From: Paenibacillus sp. USDA918EY
GTDB lineage: Bacteria > Bacillota > Bacilli > Paenibacillales > Paenibacillaceae
Direction: 5' to 3'
Assembly (NCBI RefSeq): GCF_009870825.1
Contig: NZ_WTWY01000014.1
Span: 95,512 to 159,511 of the forward strand
DNA: 64,000 nucleotides
Made by a program: the position numbers and the translations under genes. Under the pieces are notes generated by a model. That model had not been told where the DNA came from. It ran no database searches and saw only the letters and a list, made by a program, of their open reading frames with translations. This document shows, in pieces, positions 19,001 to 25,779 of the stretch (positions are counted from its first letter, which is position 1; each line of letters opens with the position of its first letter).

Positions 19001-20648
19001 AGTGCGCGGATCCACGCCGGGCGTCGGCCTGATCTCGCCGCCGCCGCATCACGATATCTATTCGATCGAAGATTTGGCGGAGCTGATCTACGATTTGAAG
19101 AACGCCAACCCGAGAGCAAACATTAACGTCAAGCTCGTATCCGAAGTGGGCGTCGGCACGATCGCCGCGGGCGTTGCCAAAGGTAGAGCCGACATCATTT
19201 TGGTGAGCGGGTATGACGGCGGCACGGGCGCGTCGCCGCAAAGCTCGATCCGCCATGCCGGCATGCCTTGGGAGCTGGGGCTGGCCGAAACGCATCAGAC
19301 GCTGATCCTGAACAACCTGCGCGACCGCGTCGTGCTGGAGACGGACGGCAAAATGCTGAACGGGCGCGATTTGGCCGTCGCCGCGCTGCTCGGGGCCGAG
19401 GAATACGGCTTCTCGACCGCGCCGCTCATCGCGCTTGGCTGCATTATGATGCGCGTATGCCAAATGGATACGTGTCCGGTCGGCGTCGCGACGCAAAATC
19501 CGGAACTGCGCAAACATTTTATGGGCGATCCGGCGCATGTCGTCAACTTCATGAGATTTGTGGCCGAAGATCTGCGCGAGCTCATGGCTGAGCTCGGGTT
19601 CCGCACCGTTCAGGAAATGATCGGCCGGACCGACTGCCTCGATACCGAAGCCGCGAGCGACCACTGGAAACGGAGCGGCATCGATTTGTCGGCGCTGCTG
19701 CACACGCCGGAAATTCCGGAAAACAGCACGCGTTACAACAGCAAAAAGCAAAATCACGGCTTGGAGGAAACGCTGGATATGCGCGAGCTGCTCGCTCTCG
19801 CTGAGCCGGCGCTCGAAACCGGCACAGCGGTTCAAGGAACGCTTCCGATCACGAACGTGGACCGGGCCGTCGGCACGATTCTGGGCAGTGAAGTGACGCG
19901 GAAATACGGAGCGGCGGGCCTTCCGGAGGATACGATTTCGTTTACGTTTACGGGCACGGCGGGCCAGAGCTTCGGGGCGTTTGTTCCGAAAGGCATGACC
20001 TTGACGGTCGTGGGCGACGCCAACGACTATACGGGCAAAGGACTTTCCGGCGGCAAGCTGATCGTGAAGCCGTCCGACAAAGCGACCTTTAAAGCCGAAG
20101 AAAATATCATTATCGGCAACACCGCCTTTTACGGGGCGACCGGCGGAGAGGCGTACATCAACGGGATTGCCGGCGAACGTTTTGCCGTCCGCAACTCGGG
20201 GGCTTCGGTCGTCGTGGAAGGCGTGGGCGACCATGGATGCGAATATATGACGGGCGGGCGCGTGGTTGTGCTCGGCGGCACGGGACGCAACTTTGCGGCC
20301 GGTATGTCCGGCGGCATCGCCTACGTCTACGATCCGGAGAATACCTTCATCCAGCGCTGCAACCTGGAAATGGTGCTGCTGGAGCGGGTTGAGGAAGCCG
20401 AGGAAGAGGAAGAATTGAAGCGGCTGATTCAGAAGCACGTAACCTACACCGGCAGCGCCGCGGGGCAAAATGTGCTGGAAAACTGGAATCAATGCCTGCA
20501 GCAATTCGTGCGGGTCATTCCGAAAGATTACAAACGAATGACGCAGCATATCCGCAAGGTGCAGGAAAAAGGCCTGACCGGCGAAGCGGCGCTTATGGCG
20601 GCATTCGAAGCCAACATGCGCGAGCTTGCCAGAACCGGCAGTCAATAA
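16050..20648 (+). CDS. gltB: Glutamate synthase large subunit
   Basis: 1532 residues, full length for the family. The start is the ATG at 16050 behind AAAGG; the frame extends to 15984 without a site. After a 21-residue propeptide comes the class II glutaminase nucleophile C22 (in DACGMGF), exposed on maturation. The central and FMN-binding synthase domains follow (GEGGEDPARY, SGYDGGTGASPQSS), with the iron-sulfur cysteines in CIMMRVCQMDTCPVGVATQ, and the C-terminal GXGXG beta-helix. It makes glutamate from glutamine and 2-oxoglutarate and needs electrons from the small subunit GltD or from ferredoxin. No gltD follows; a terminator is 41 bases downstream. Confidence 0.95.
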   Translation: MRHTVLPPKQGLYDPQFEKDACGMGFVAHIKGRASHEIVAQALTMLENMEHRGGQGSEPNSGDGAGIMLQIPHRFFAEEAQKNGFELPEPGQYGAGMLFLSHDEAVREAHESRLIQIIKEEGQTFLGFRDVPTYDEMLGKSAKEAKPYVRQVFIGRSADLKEDLDFERKLYIIRRRAERAIRYGGTPEGETFYISSLSCRKIVYKGMLTTAQVGQFYLDLQNESVETAIALVHSRFSTNTFPSWERAHPYRFMIHNGEINTLRGNVNWMHARQSLFKSELFGGDLDKVKPIINPDGSDTAMFDNTFEFLYLSGRSLPHVAMMMVPEPWNNHETMDETKKAFYEYHSTLMEPWDGPAAMAFTDGVQIGAILDRNGLRPSRYYVTKDDLIVLSSEAGVLDIAPENVLYKDRLRPGRMLLVDTKEGRIVSDEEVKAQIAAEQPYRQWLDEHLINLDELPDAPELPNPKHDNVTQLQLAFGYTFEELRKVLEPMAATGMEALASMGYDAPLAVLSDKPQRLYNYFKQMFAQVTNPPIDAIREEIITSTATTIGPERNLLHPEPESCRQIRLETPILSNEDFAKIRHVHRPGFKSMTIPIFFTAADGAEGLRQALDGLCEAADRVIAKGHNILILSDRGVDAENAAIPALLAVSCLHHHLIRQETRTKVSILLESAEPREVHHYALLLGYGVSAVNPYLAFETLDDMIRQGLLRGVTHEKAVKNYIKAATKSVVKILSKMGISTIQSYRGAQIFEAVGLKEEFVEKYFTNTPSRIGGIGLEEVAAEALAHHNRAFTDKDGNDKVLDSGGEYQWRKDGEEHLFNPQTIHLLQQAVRTGDYRVYKKYAKLVQGENEQRMTIRSLLKLKPVGPSVPLEEVEPVESIMRRFKTGAMSFGSISKEAHESLAIAMNRIGGKSNTGEGGEDPARYIPDANGDSRRSAIKQVASGRFGVTSHYLVNADEIQIKMAQGAKPGEGGQLPGRKVYPWVAEVRGSTPGVGLISPPPHHDIYSIEDLAELIYDLKNANPRANINVKLVSEVGVGTIAAGVAKGRADIILVSGYDGGTGASPQSSIRHAGMPWELGLAETHQTLILNNLRDRVVLETDGKMLNGRDLAVAALLGAEEYGFSTAPLIALGCIMMRVCQMDTCPVGVATQNPELRKHFMGDPAHVVNFMRFVAEDLRELMAELGFRTVQEMIGRTDCLDTEAASDHWKRSGIDLSALLHTPEIPENSTRYNSKKQNHGLEETLDMRELLALAEPALETGTAVQGTLPITNVDRAVGTILGSEVTRKYGAAGLPEDTISFTFTGTAGQSFGAFVPKGMTLTVVGDANDYTGKGLSGGKLIVKPSDKATFKAEENIIIGNTAFYGATGGEAYINGIAGERFAVRNSGASVVVEGVGDHGCEYMTGGRVVVLGGTGRNFAAGMSGGIAYVYDPENTFIQRCNLEMVLLERVEEAEEEEELKRLIQKHVTYTGSAAGQNVLENWNQCLQQFVRVIPKDYKRMTQHIRKVQEKGLTGEAALMAAFEANMRELARTGSQ

Positions 20649-20688
20649 GTCATAATATTTTCATGAACGTGTAGGCTTGGCCATCACC

Positions 20689-20741
20689 GGGTCTGTGATT
20701 TTGGCCCCGAAAGGGGACAGAGATCGCAGACCCATTTTTTT
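20689..20741 (+). terminator. Rho-independent terminator after gltB
   Basis: GGGTCTGTGAT (20689-20699) pairs with ATCGCAGACCC (20723-20733), with an inner CCCC-GAAA-GGGG hairpin, followed by seven T after one A. Confidence 0.85.
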
Positions 20742-20811
20742 CGACAAAAATAGAACTGTATTTCCGAGACAAACTCTCCATCAGACGACAGCATCATGAC
20801 CGGAGTTGGGA

Positions 20812-20924
20812 TATAATAAAAAAGTCCTATCCTCTGTGGTCATTGCGACCTTCCTATCGAGGATAAGACGATGATCTGATCTTATAGCGAACAAATCGAT
20901 GAGTGGAGCGAGGGTATCTTCGAT
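20812..20924 (+). ncRNA. Candidate structured leader or small RNA
   Basis: TATAAT at 20812-20817 is followed by three hairpins. First, GTCCTATCCTC (20824-20834) pairs with GAGGATAAGAC (20859-20869) around an inner GGTC-N5-GACC. Second, ATAAGA (20863-20868) pairs with TCTTAT (20880-20885). Third, ATCGATGA (20895-20902) pairs with TCTTCGAT (20917-20924). The first two share bases, so they exclude each other. Read on the minus strand, the first hairpin is followed by TTTTTT and could instead be a terminator. No known riboswitch consensus was recognised. Confidence 0.35.
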
Positions 20925-21108
20925 GAGAGATGAGAAGGAGTTTGGTAGCGAAGCACGGACCGATGGCGAGCATCCGGCACAGATCCGTTTGGATATCCTT
21001 AAAGTGCTGGAGCAATGCGGGATACACCCCGACAACTGGCATCATTACTGTAAGCAGCAGAATCGTTTGGTAAGATCGGATTCCATCCGGTTCAATCCAT
21101 CCGGTTAA
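20923..21108 (+). CDS. Small hypothetical protein (61 residues), uncertain
   Basis: An ATG at 20923 opens 61 codons; the frame reaches 20899. The predicted protein is hydrophilic with a helical-looking centre (IRLDILKVLEQCGIHPDNW) and no family I recognise. A purine-rich GGAGCGAGGG lies 10-18 bases upstream, inside the loop of the third hairpin of the preceding structure. It may be real, or the RNA may be the functional product. From 21109 to 21258 I see no gene; ATCCGGTT occurs twice near the end of this frame. Confidence 0.3.
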   Translation: MRDEKEFGSEARTDGEHPAQIRLDILKVLEQCGIHPDNWHHYCKQQNRLVRSDSIRFNPSG

Positions 21109-21258
21109 CGTCGCCTGCAGCTCCCCGGGTCCGTGACTCCATCAGCCATATCGTTCAAAACGTTGGATCTGCCTATTTGTCGTACAGAATCATGAAAAAC
21201 GATTATAGAATCCCTCATCCATTATCTTTTAAAACGCATACATTCTATAATCTTGAAA

Positions 21259-21287
21259 ACCTCAGCGGCCGGCGCTGAGGTCTTTTT
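21259..21287. terminator. Terminator hairpin beside the XRE gene
   Basis: ACCTCAGC (21259-21266) and GCTGAGGT (21274-21281) with a 7-base loop, followed by CTTTTT on the plus strand; on the minus strand the tail is TTTTC. It can end the XRE transcript and anything coming from the left. Confidence 0.7.
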
Positions 21288-21291
21288 CCGT

Positions 21292-21660
21292 TTATTTCAT
21301 GGCGCGTTCCATCCGAACGAAAGCGATGAAACGTTTGGCTTCATCTTCCGTAAGGCTGCGGCCGTCGACGGTCAAATTAAAGCGCTCCAGCAAATCGGCA
21401 TCGGAAAGCTCCAATTGATCCACAAACTCCCGAACTTCGGGGTCCATCACCAGCTTCGGCTGGTTCGTGCGGCCGATCAAATAATCGATAGACACCTCGA
21501 ACTTGTCGGCAAGCTTGGTCAATATTTCAAAATCAGGTTTGCGGCGGTTCTTTTCATAATGGGAGAGTGCGGCTCTCGTAATGCCAATCGATTGGGCTAA
21601 TTCCTCTTGAGTCCATCCTCTTTGATCCCGCAATTCTGCGATGCGATTCTCGTGATTCAT
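21292..21660 (-). CDS. XRE family helix-turn-helix regulator
   Basis: 122 residues; ATG behind GGAGG. Residues 5-62 are a SinR/Xre-type HTH (RGWTQEELAQSIGITRAALSHYEKNRRKP); the rest is a short acidic C-terminal extension ending ERFNLTVDGRSLTEDEAKRFIAF, likely for oligomerisation. It is divergent from the PilZ-like gene, and the 386 bases between them hold several GTATC-type repeats. I infer that this protein binds them and regulates itself, the polysaccharide-type genes and the ABC transporter group. Confidence 0.85.
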   Translation of the reverse strand: MNHENRIAELRDQRGWTQEELAQSIGITRAALSHYEKNRRKPDFEILTKLADKFEVSIDYLIGRTNQPKLVMDPEVREFVDQLELSDADLLERFNLTVDGRSLTEDEAKRFIAFVRMERAMK

Positions 21661-21708
21661 GAATTAACCTCCTCTGATTGCCTACAAAATGCTGAATCCA
21701 AGCAACAT

Positions 21709-21990
21709 AAAGTATCAAATATCTCCATTAAATATTGATCGCCGGGGCTGCCGGCTCATGTTCCTATGTCGATCGGCATGCATGTATGCATAAAAAAATC
21801 GTCGACCGAGCGCGACTTTTCGCGGATGAAAAGGCAGCATCAAGCATGATGATCGCAATTTTCCCGCTTTTGCCGCTGCTCTCTTTTCATTGATTTTCAA
21901 TGGAAAAAGGGATTGACTAGTTACAAAATGTATCGTAAAGTAAAACTTGTGATTGATACTAAATGTATCCATTTGGAAACGAATTGTATC
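21709..21990 (+). promoter_or_regulatory. Divergent promoter region with repeated GTATC-type operators
   Basis: TTGACT (21913-21918) and TAAAGT (21936-21941), 17 bases apart, form a rightward promoter whose spacer holds GTTACAAAATGTATC (21920-21934). Further copies are the palindrome GATAC-taaat-GTATC (21955-21969), AATTGTATC (21982-21990) and, nearer the XRE gene, TAAAGTATCAAA (from 21709). The 15-mer at 21920 recurs exactly, inverted, at 24539-24553. A site in the promoter spacer would block RNA polymerase. Apart from these repeats no gene is seen between the XRE and PilZ-like genes. Confidence 0.6.
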
Positions 21991-22046
21991 ATTACGAAGT
22001 GTAGTTCGAAATTCTTATTTTTATACCGCAAGGCAGGGACGGTGCC

Positions 22047-22475
22047 ATGAATATATTAACGGCGCACGGCATACATCTTCAAATGCATGTATCCATTCAT
22101 CAGATCGCTGAAACTCCCGTCGTCTTGAACCGGTCCCGCCCGGTCGTATTATGGGAAGTGGAATCCCGGACCCTCGTGTTTATCAGCGATTTGGACTTTC
22201 CGCTTCTGCCGGAAATACGGCTTTGCTTCGACATTGCCTGCGAAGGGAAGCCGATCTGCCGAACGTACGGCAAGCTTCTCTGGAAAGAGGACAGCCTGTC
22301 GGATGCAAGGCTTTACGGGGTCCTTCTGGATCCCGATCAGCACGGGGAGGTGAACATGGCGAAACAAATCACCCGCACCGTCATGGGCGGCAGAGTCCGG
22401 CTGCAAAACTATGAACATTACACAGATTTCCTGGACAATAAGGGAAGCGGCCAAATCTTTGATGTATTTACATAG
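22047..22475 (+). CDS. Hypothetical protein, possibly PilZ-like
   Basis: 142 residues, mainly beta-strand in character. The stretch RTYGKLLWKEDSLSDARLYGVLL resembles the core of PilZ-type barrels (G-x-x-x-W ... Y-G-V), but I do not see the RxxxR c-di-GMP motif, so binding of that nucleotide is doubtful. It follows the operator-bearing promoter at 21913-21990 and is the first gene of the polysaccharide-type group. A hairpin TCCGCG-ttt-CGCGGA at about 22511-22525 follows it, but without a T-run on this strand. Confidence 0.5.
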   Translation: MNILTAHGIHLQMHVSIHQIAETPVVLNRSRPVVLWEVESRTLVFISDLDFPLLPEIRLCFDIACEGKPICRTYGKLLWKEDSLSDARLYGVLLDPDQHGEVNMAKQITRTVMGGRVRLQNYEHYTDFLDNKGSGQIFDVFT

Positions 22476-22618
22476 AAATGCTGCATGAAAGCGAAAGAAA
22501 AAATCCGCGTTTCGCGGAAAAAAGTATGAATGGGATAAAGTCATTTTACTATATTTATCAAAGCGCTGCATAGTGCTTTTGCCCGAAAACCCCCAATTAA
22601 ATAAGCGAGGGATGGATC

Positions 22619-22714
22619 TTGAAGCGTATCATATATTTCGAACGAAACCATACCGTGATGGATAAAGCCACGTTTCCCCTAACCACTCTTCTGTCCGATG
22701 CCGCAGGCCGATAG
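22619..22714 (+). CDS. Possible 31-residue leader peptide before the sugar transferase
   Basis: TTG at 22619 follows GCGAGGGATGG and opens 31 codons (start MKRIIYFERNHTVMD), ending at TAG 22712-22714, 7 bases before the ATG of the sugar transferase. That gene has only a weak binding site of its own (ATAGG), so translation of this frame could couple to it. No family is recognised. Confidence 0.3.
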   Translation: MKRIIYFERNHTVMDKATFPLTTLLSDAAGR

Positions 22715-22721
22715 GTCCTTC

Positions 22722-23411
22722 ATGAATCAAATCAATCCGTTAAAAAACACGTTGGAAACCGGTCGTCAGTTCGATGTCATTCCGTTATTCGAAATAAAGA
22801 ACAGAAATTGGTTTTGGTTCGTGAAACGAATGCAGGATATCGTCTTATCCCTTCTCGGGCTTATTTTGCTGTCTCCGCTTTTGCTGCTGGTGGCACTGAT
22901 GATCAAGGCGGAGAGCCCGAAAGGAGCCGTCATTTTCGCCCAGACCCGCGTCGGAAAAAACGGGAAGCCGTTCAAAATGTACAAATTCCGCTCGATGGTT
23001 GCGGATGCCGAGGCGATGCTCGGGGATTTGATGGACAAAAACGAAATCAGCGGCGCGATGTTTAAAATCAAAAACGATCCGAGAGTTACCCGTATCGGGC
23101 GTTTGATCCGCAAGACCAGCCTGGATGAGCTGCCGCAGCTTGTCAACGTGCTGAAGGGGGACATGAGCCTGGTCGGACCCAGACCCCCGCTGCCGAGGGA
23201 AGTAGCCGATTATACCTCCTACGACATGATGAGGCTGCTCGTTGTGCCCGGCTGCACCGGATTATGGCAGATCAGCGGCAGAAACCACGTCGGGTTCCGG
23301 GAAATGGTGGAACTTGATCTGGAGTACATAAGGAATCAATCGTTTATAAAAGATATCGTCATTCTGTGCAAAACCGTAAAGGTGCTGTTCGGAGCCAACA
23401 ATGCTTATTAA
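22722..23411 (+). CDS. Polyprenyl-phosphate sugar-1-phosphate transferase (bacterial sugar transferase)
   Basis: 229 residues. A hydrophobic segment (about 25-47) precedes the catalytic domain: KRMQDIVLSLLGLILLSPLLL, then FAQTRVGKNGKPFKMYKFRSMV, RKTSLDELPQLVNVLKGDMSLVGPRPP and PGCTGLWQISGRN, all hallmarks of the WcaJ/PssY/EpsL superfamily of monotopic phosphoglycosyl transferases. It starts a repeat unit of an exopolysaccharide or glycan on undecaprenyl phosphate at the inner membrane face. It is short, with no N-terminal Rossmann domain. I prefer the ATG at 22722. The LCP gene follows after 49 bases. Confidence 0.9.
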   Translation: MNQINPLKNTLETGRQFDVIPLFEIKNRNWFWFVKRMQDIVLSLLGLILLSPLLLLVALMIKAESPKGAVIFAQTRVGKNGKPFKMYKFRSMVADAEAMLGDLMDKNEISGAMFKIKNDPRVTRIGRLIRKTSLDELPQLVNVLKGDMSLVGPRPPLPREVADYTSYDMMRLLVVPGCTGLWQISGRNHVGFREMVELDLEYIRNQSFIKDIVILCKTVKVLFGANNAY

Positions 23412-23460
23412 TGAACCAAGGGCCGGGCGACAATCGCGTGGAAAGGAGGGGCTTTGATCG

Positions 23461-24441
23461 ATGAAAAAATGGGTTCTCATCCTCTCTTCCGTGTCGATCG
23501 TCGCCGTTTTGGGGATCGCCGGGTATGCCGCGCACCTCTATCAATCGGTCAAAACGACCGCGCACAAAATCTATGAAAGCAGGGATGGACAGATCGAGCC
23601 GGTGCCGGTCGGCAAGGAAGGAAGCGGCGTTCGGAGCGCCGCGGCAGGGGCGAAATCCGCGGAACCGGCCGGTATCCCCCAGACCAAGACGGTTCCCTTC
23701 GACCTGAAGGATAAGAAGCCGTTTACCGTGCTTGTGCTGGGCGTCGATCAGCGCGAACACGATCGGGGAAGATCGGACGCGATGATTTTTTTGACGGTCA
23801 ACCCGGCCAAGCAGAGCATCCTCATGTTTAACATTCCGCGGGATACGCGGACGGAAATCGTCGGTCACGGCACCGTGGACAAAATCAACCACGCTTACGC
23901 TTTTGGCGGCGTCAACATGTCGGTGAAGACCGTGGAACGTTTCCTCGATTATCCGGTGAACTACTACGTAAAGGTCAACATGGAAGGGTTCGCGCGGATC
24001 ATTGACTCGCTTGGCGGCGTCGAGGTCGACAATCCTTTTGCTTTCTATTATGAAGGCCATCAGTTTGACAAAGGCGAGCTGCGTTTAAAAGGGGAAGAAG
24101 CTTTGCTGTATTCGAGAATGCGGTATGACGATCCGCGCGGCGATATGGGAAGAAACGCAAGGCAACGCCAAATATTGCAGCAGGTCATCAAAAATTCGCT
24201 GAACATCGCCACCGTAACCAAAATCGAATCGCTGCTGGACGAAGTGGCGGACAGCGTCAAAACCGACATTACGTTTGAGGATATGAAAACCTTTTTGACC
24301 GATTACAGAACGGATCTGAAAAAAATCGACCAGGTGGAAATCGGCGGCCAGGGGCAGCGGATCAAAGGCATTTGGTACTACCTGGTGAGCGATAAGGAAA
24401 GAAGCCGGATTCATCAATTGATCAAGGCGCATTTGGAGTAA
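23461..24441 (+). CDS. LCP family (LytR-CpsA-Psr) glycopolymer ligase
   Basis: 326 residues; GGAAAGGAGGGG precedes the ATG. Residues 5-27 are a membrane anchor; from about residue 78 the LCP domain shows VLVLGVDQ, the Arg/Asp block RGRSDAMIFLTVNP, FNIPRDTR, KINHAYAFGG and ALLYSRMRYDDPRGDMGRNARQRQ. These proteins transfer undecaprenyl-linked polymers such as teichoic acid, capsule or secondary wall polysaccharide to peptidoglycan outside the membrane. Standing directly behind the sugar transferase, it probably attaches that product to the wall. A terminator follows 12 bases after the stop. Confidence 0.92.
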   Translation: MKKWVLILSSVSIVAVLGIAGYAAHLYQSVKTTAHKIYESRDGQIEPVPVGKEGSGVRSAAAGAKSAEPAGIPQTKTVPFDLKDKKPFTVLVLGVDQREHDRGRSDAMIFLTVNPAKQSILMFNIPRDTRTEIVGHGTVDKINHAYAFGGVNMSVKTVERFLDYPVNYYVKVNMEGFARIIDSLGGVEVDNPFAFYYEGHQFDKGELRLKGEEALLYSRMRYDDPRGDMGRNARQRQILQQVIKNSLNIATVTKIESLLDEVADSVKTDITFEDMKTFLTDYRTDLKKIDQVEIGGQGQRIKGIWYYLVSDKERSRIHQLIKAHLE

Positions 24442-24453
24442 GCCGAACGACGA

Positions 24454-24484
24454 CCGGGATACGTCAATCCCGGCGTTTTTTTGT
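24454..24484 (+). terminator. Rho-independent terminator after the LCP gene
   Basis: CCGGGAT (24454-24460) and ATCCCGG (24467-24473), followed by nine T from 24476. Confidence 0.85.
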
Positions 24485-24500
24485 TTTTGGCGCAAGCGGC

Positions 24501-24579
24501 TTGACAGCAGGCGGCGATTGAGGTAGATTTCTGGTAATGATACATTTTGTAACTTTAACGTTTTAAAGTTGATACAATT
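24501..24579 (+). promoter_or_regulatory. Promoter with XRE-type operator copies
   Basis: TTGACA (24501-24506) and TAGATT (24524-24529), 17 bases apart. GATACATTTTGTAAC (24539-24553), at the expected transcription start, is the exact reverse complement of 21920-21934, and GATACAATT (24571-24579) is the reverse complement of 21982-21990. Both operator types are thus shared with the region before the PilZ-like gene. Confidence 0.6.
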
Positions 24580-24643
24580 GATTTTGGAGGCAATTCGTCG
24601 GGTAAATGTGGACTAGAGACCCAAGGAGAGGAAGGCGGTTCCA

Positions 24644-24847
24644 TTGAAAAATCTGCAGTACGTCTATTGCTTGTGCTGTGAGAGTATCGTACCGGCATCG
24701 GGCACCATGGTTGTTTTCCGGACCGGATATTACCGGAGTACGATTCCTTTGGGCTGCTGTGAACATTGTCATTGCCAGGGGGAAAAAGAGAATAATTACC
24801 AATATATGGGGCATCTGCGTCACGGATGTGTTAAAATGGGGGGATAA
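24644..24847 (+). CDS. Small cysteine-rich hypothetical protein, uncertain
   Basis: 67 codons from a TTG behind GGAGAGGAAGGCGG. The product carries CLCC near the N-terminus and CCEHCHC near residue 40, a pattern that could bind a metal such as zinc, but it matches no family I know. It sits between the operator-bearing promoter at 24501-24579 and the ABC transporter. The likely ABC promoter (-10 at 24832) lies in its last codons. Codon use alone does not settle whether it is translated. Confidence 0.35.
   Translation: MKNLQYVYCLCCESIVPASGTMVVFRTGYYRSTIPLGCCEHCHCQGEKENNYQYMGHLRHGCVKMGG
24829..24837 (+). promoter_or_regulatory. Extended -10 promoter before the ABC genes
   Basis: TGT followed by TAAAAT (24832-24837), reading TGTTAAAAT; no good -35 box at 17 bases, as is common with extended -10 promoters. 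The ABC ATPase start is 31 bases further on. Confidence 0.4.
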
Positions 24848-24867
24848 CCTACGAAGGAGTGAAGCGA

Positions 24868-25779
24868 ATGCAGCTTGAACCGGTAGTTCGGCTGGAGGGG
24901 GTAACCAAGCGGGTTTCCTCCAGAACGCTGGTCGAAAACGTTACGCTCGACATTCCGCCCGGCCAGGTATACGGATTTTTGGGACCCAACGGCGCCGGAA
25001 AAACGACGACCATTCGGATGATGGTTGGTTTGACCTCCATCAGTCAAGGAGATATCAAAATATGCGGTTACAGCATTAAGGAGCATTTTGAGAAGGCTGT
25101 CGCCAATGTGGGAGCCATCGTTGAAAACCCGGAGATGTACAAGTTTTTGTCGGGATACCAAAATTTGCGCCATTTCGCGCGCATGATGAAGGGGATTACC
25201 GATGAACGAATCGAAGAGGTGGTCCGTCTCGTCGGCCTCGGCAACCGGATCCACGACAAGGTGCGGACGTATTCGCTGGGGATGCGGCAGCGTTTGGGGG
25301 TGGCCCAGGCGATACTGCACCGGCCGAAGCTGCTCATTTTGGACGAGCCTACCAACGGCCTTGACCCGCAAGGAATCCGGGAGCTCCGCGATTATTTGCG
25401 CCGCCTGTGCCGGGAGGAGGGGACGACCGTATTCGTCTCCAGCCATCTGCTGTCGGAAATGGAGCTGATGTGCGACAACGTGGCCATCATCCAAAACGGG
25501 CGGCTGATCGATGTCAGATCGCTTAAAAACGGCGGCGACAGCGGAGCGGAAGCGGCGGAAACGGGATTTACGGTAGATGACCCGGAGCGGGCGGCAGCGA
25601 TTCTGCAAGGCGGCACCGTGCAGGGAAGCCTCCTCACCCTGAGGCTGACCCGCGATCAGATTCCCGAGGTGAACGCCCGGCTGGTTCAAGCGGGCATCAA
25701 GGTGTACGGCATACAAGCCGTGACCCGGTCGCTGGAAGATCAGTTCCTGGAAATGACGGGAGGCGATCCGATTGGGTAA
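24868..25779 (+). CDS. ABC transporter ATP-binding protein (BcrA/Nat type)
   Basis: 303 residues from the ATG at 24868, 8 bases behind AAGGAG; a GTG at 24859 is in frame but overlaps that site. Walker A GPNGAGKTT, the BcrA-type block VGAIVENPEMYKFLSGYQNL, signature YSLGMRQRLGVAQA, Walker B LLILDEPTNGLDP and switch VSSHLL are present; the last 70 residues are the usual C-terminal extension of this group. With the next gene it forms an ABC-2 exporter of the kind linked to bacitracin or lantibiotic resistance and to envelope polymers. Confidence 0.9.
   Translation: MQLEPVVRLEGVTKRVSSRTLVENVTLDIPPGQVYGFLGPNGAGKTTTIRMMVGLTSISQGDIKICGYSIKEHFEKAVANVGAIVENPEMYKFLSGYQNLRHFARMMKGITDERIEEVVRLVGLGNRIHDKVRTYSLGMRQRLGVAQAILHRPKLLILDEPTNGLDPQGIRELRDYLRRLCREEGTTVFVSSHLLSEMELMCDNVAIIQNGRLIDVRSLKNGGDSGAEAAETGFTVDDPERAAAILQGGTVQGSLLTLRLTRDQIPEVNARLVQAGIKVYGIQAVTRSLEDQFLEMTGGDPIG

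Noticed and set aside
18309..20645. A 778-codon minus-strand frame inside gltB
   Set aside because: It is a mirror of GC-rich codons of gltB. The translation is rich in Arg, His and Asp without any motif, and gltB is complete on the other strand.
20781..21108. Insertion sequence remnant near 20.8-21.1 kb
   Set aside because: The inverted repeats suggested an IS end, but no transposase fragment, target duplication or second terminal repeat could be seen.
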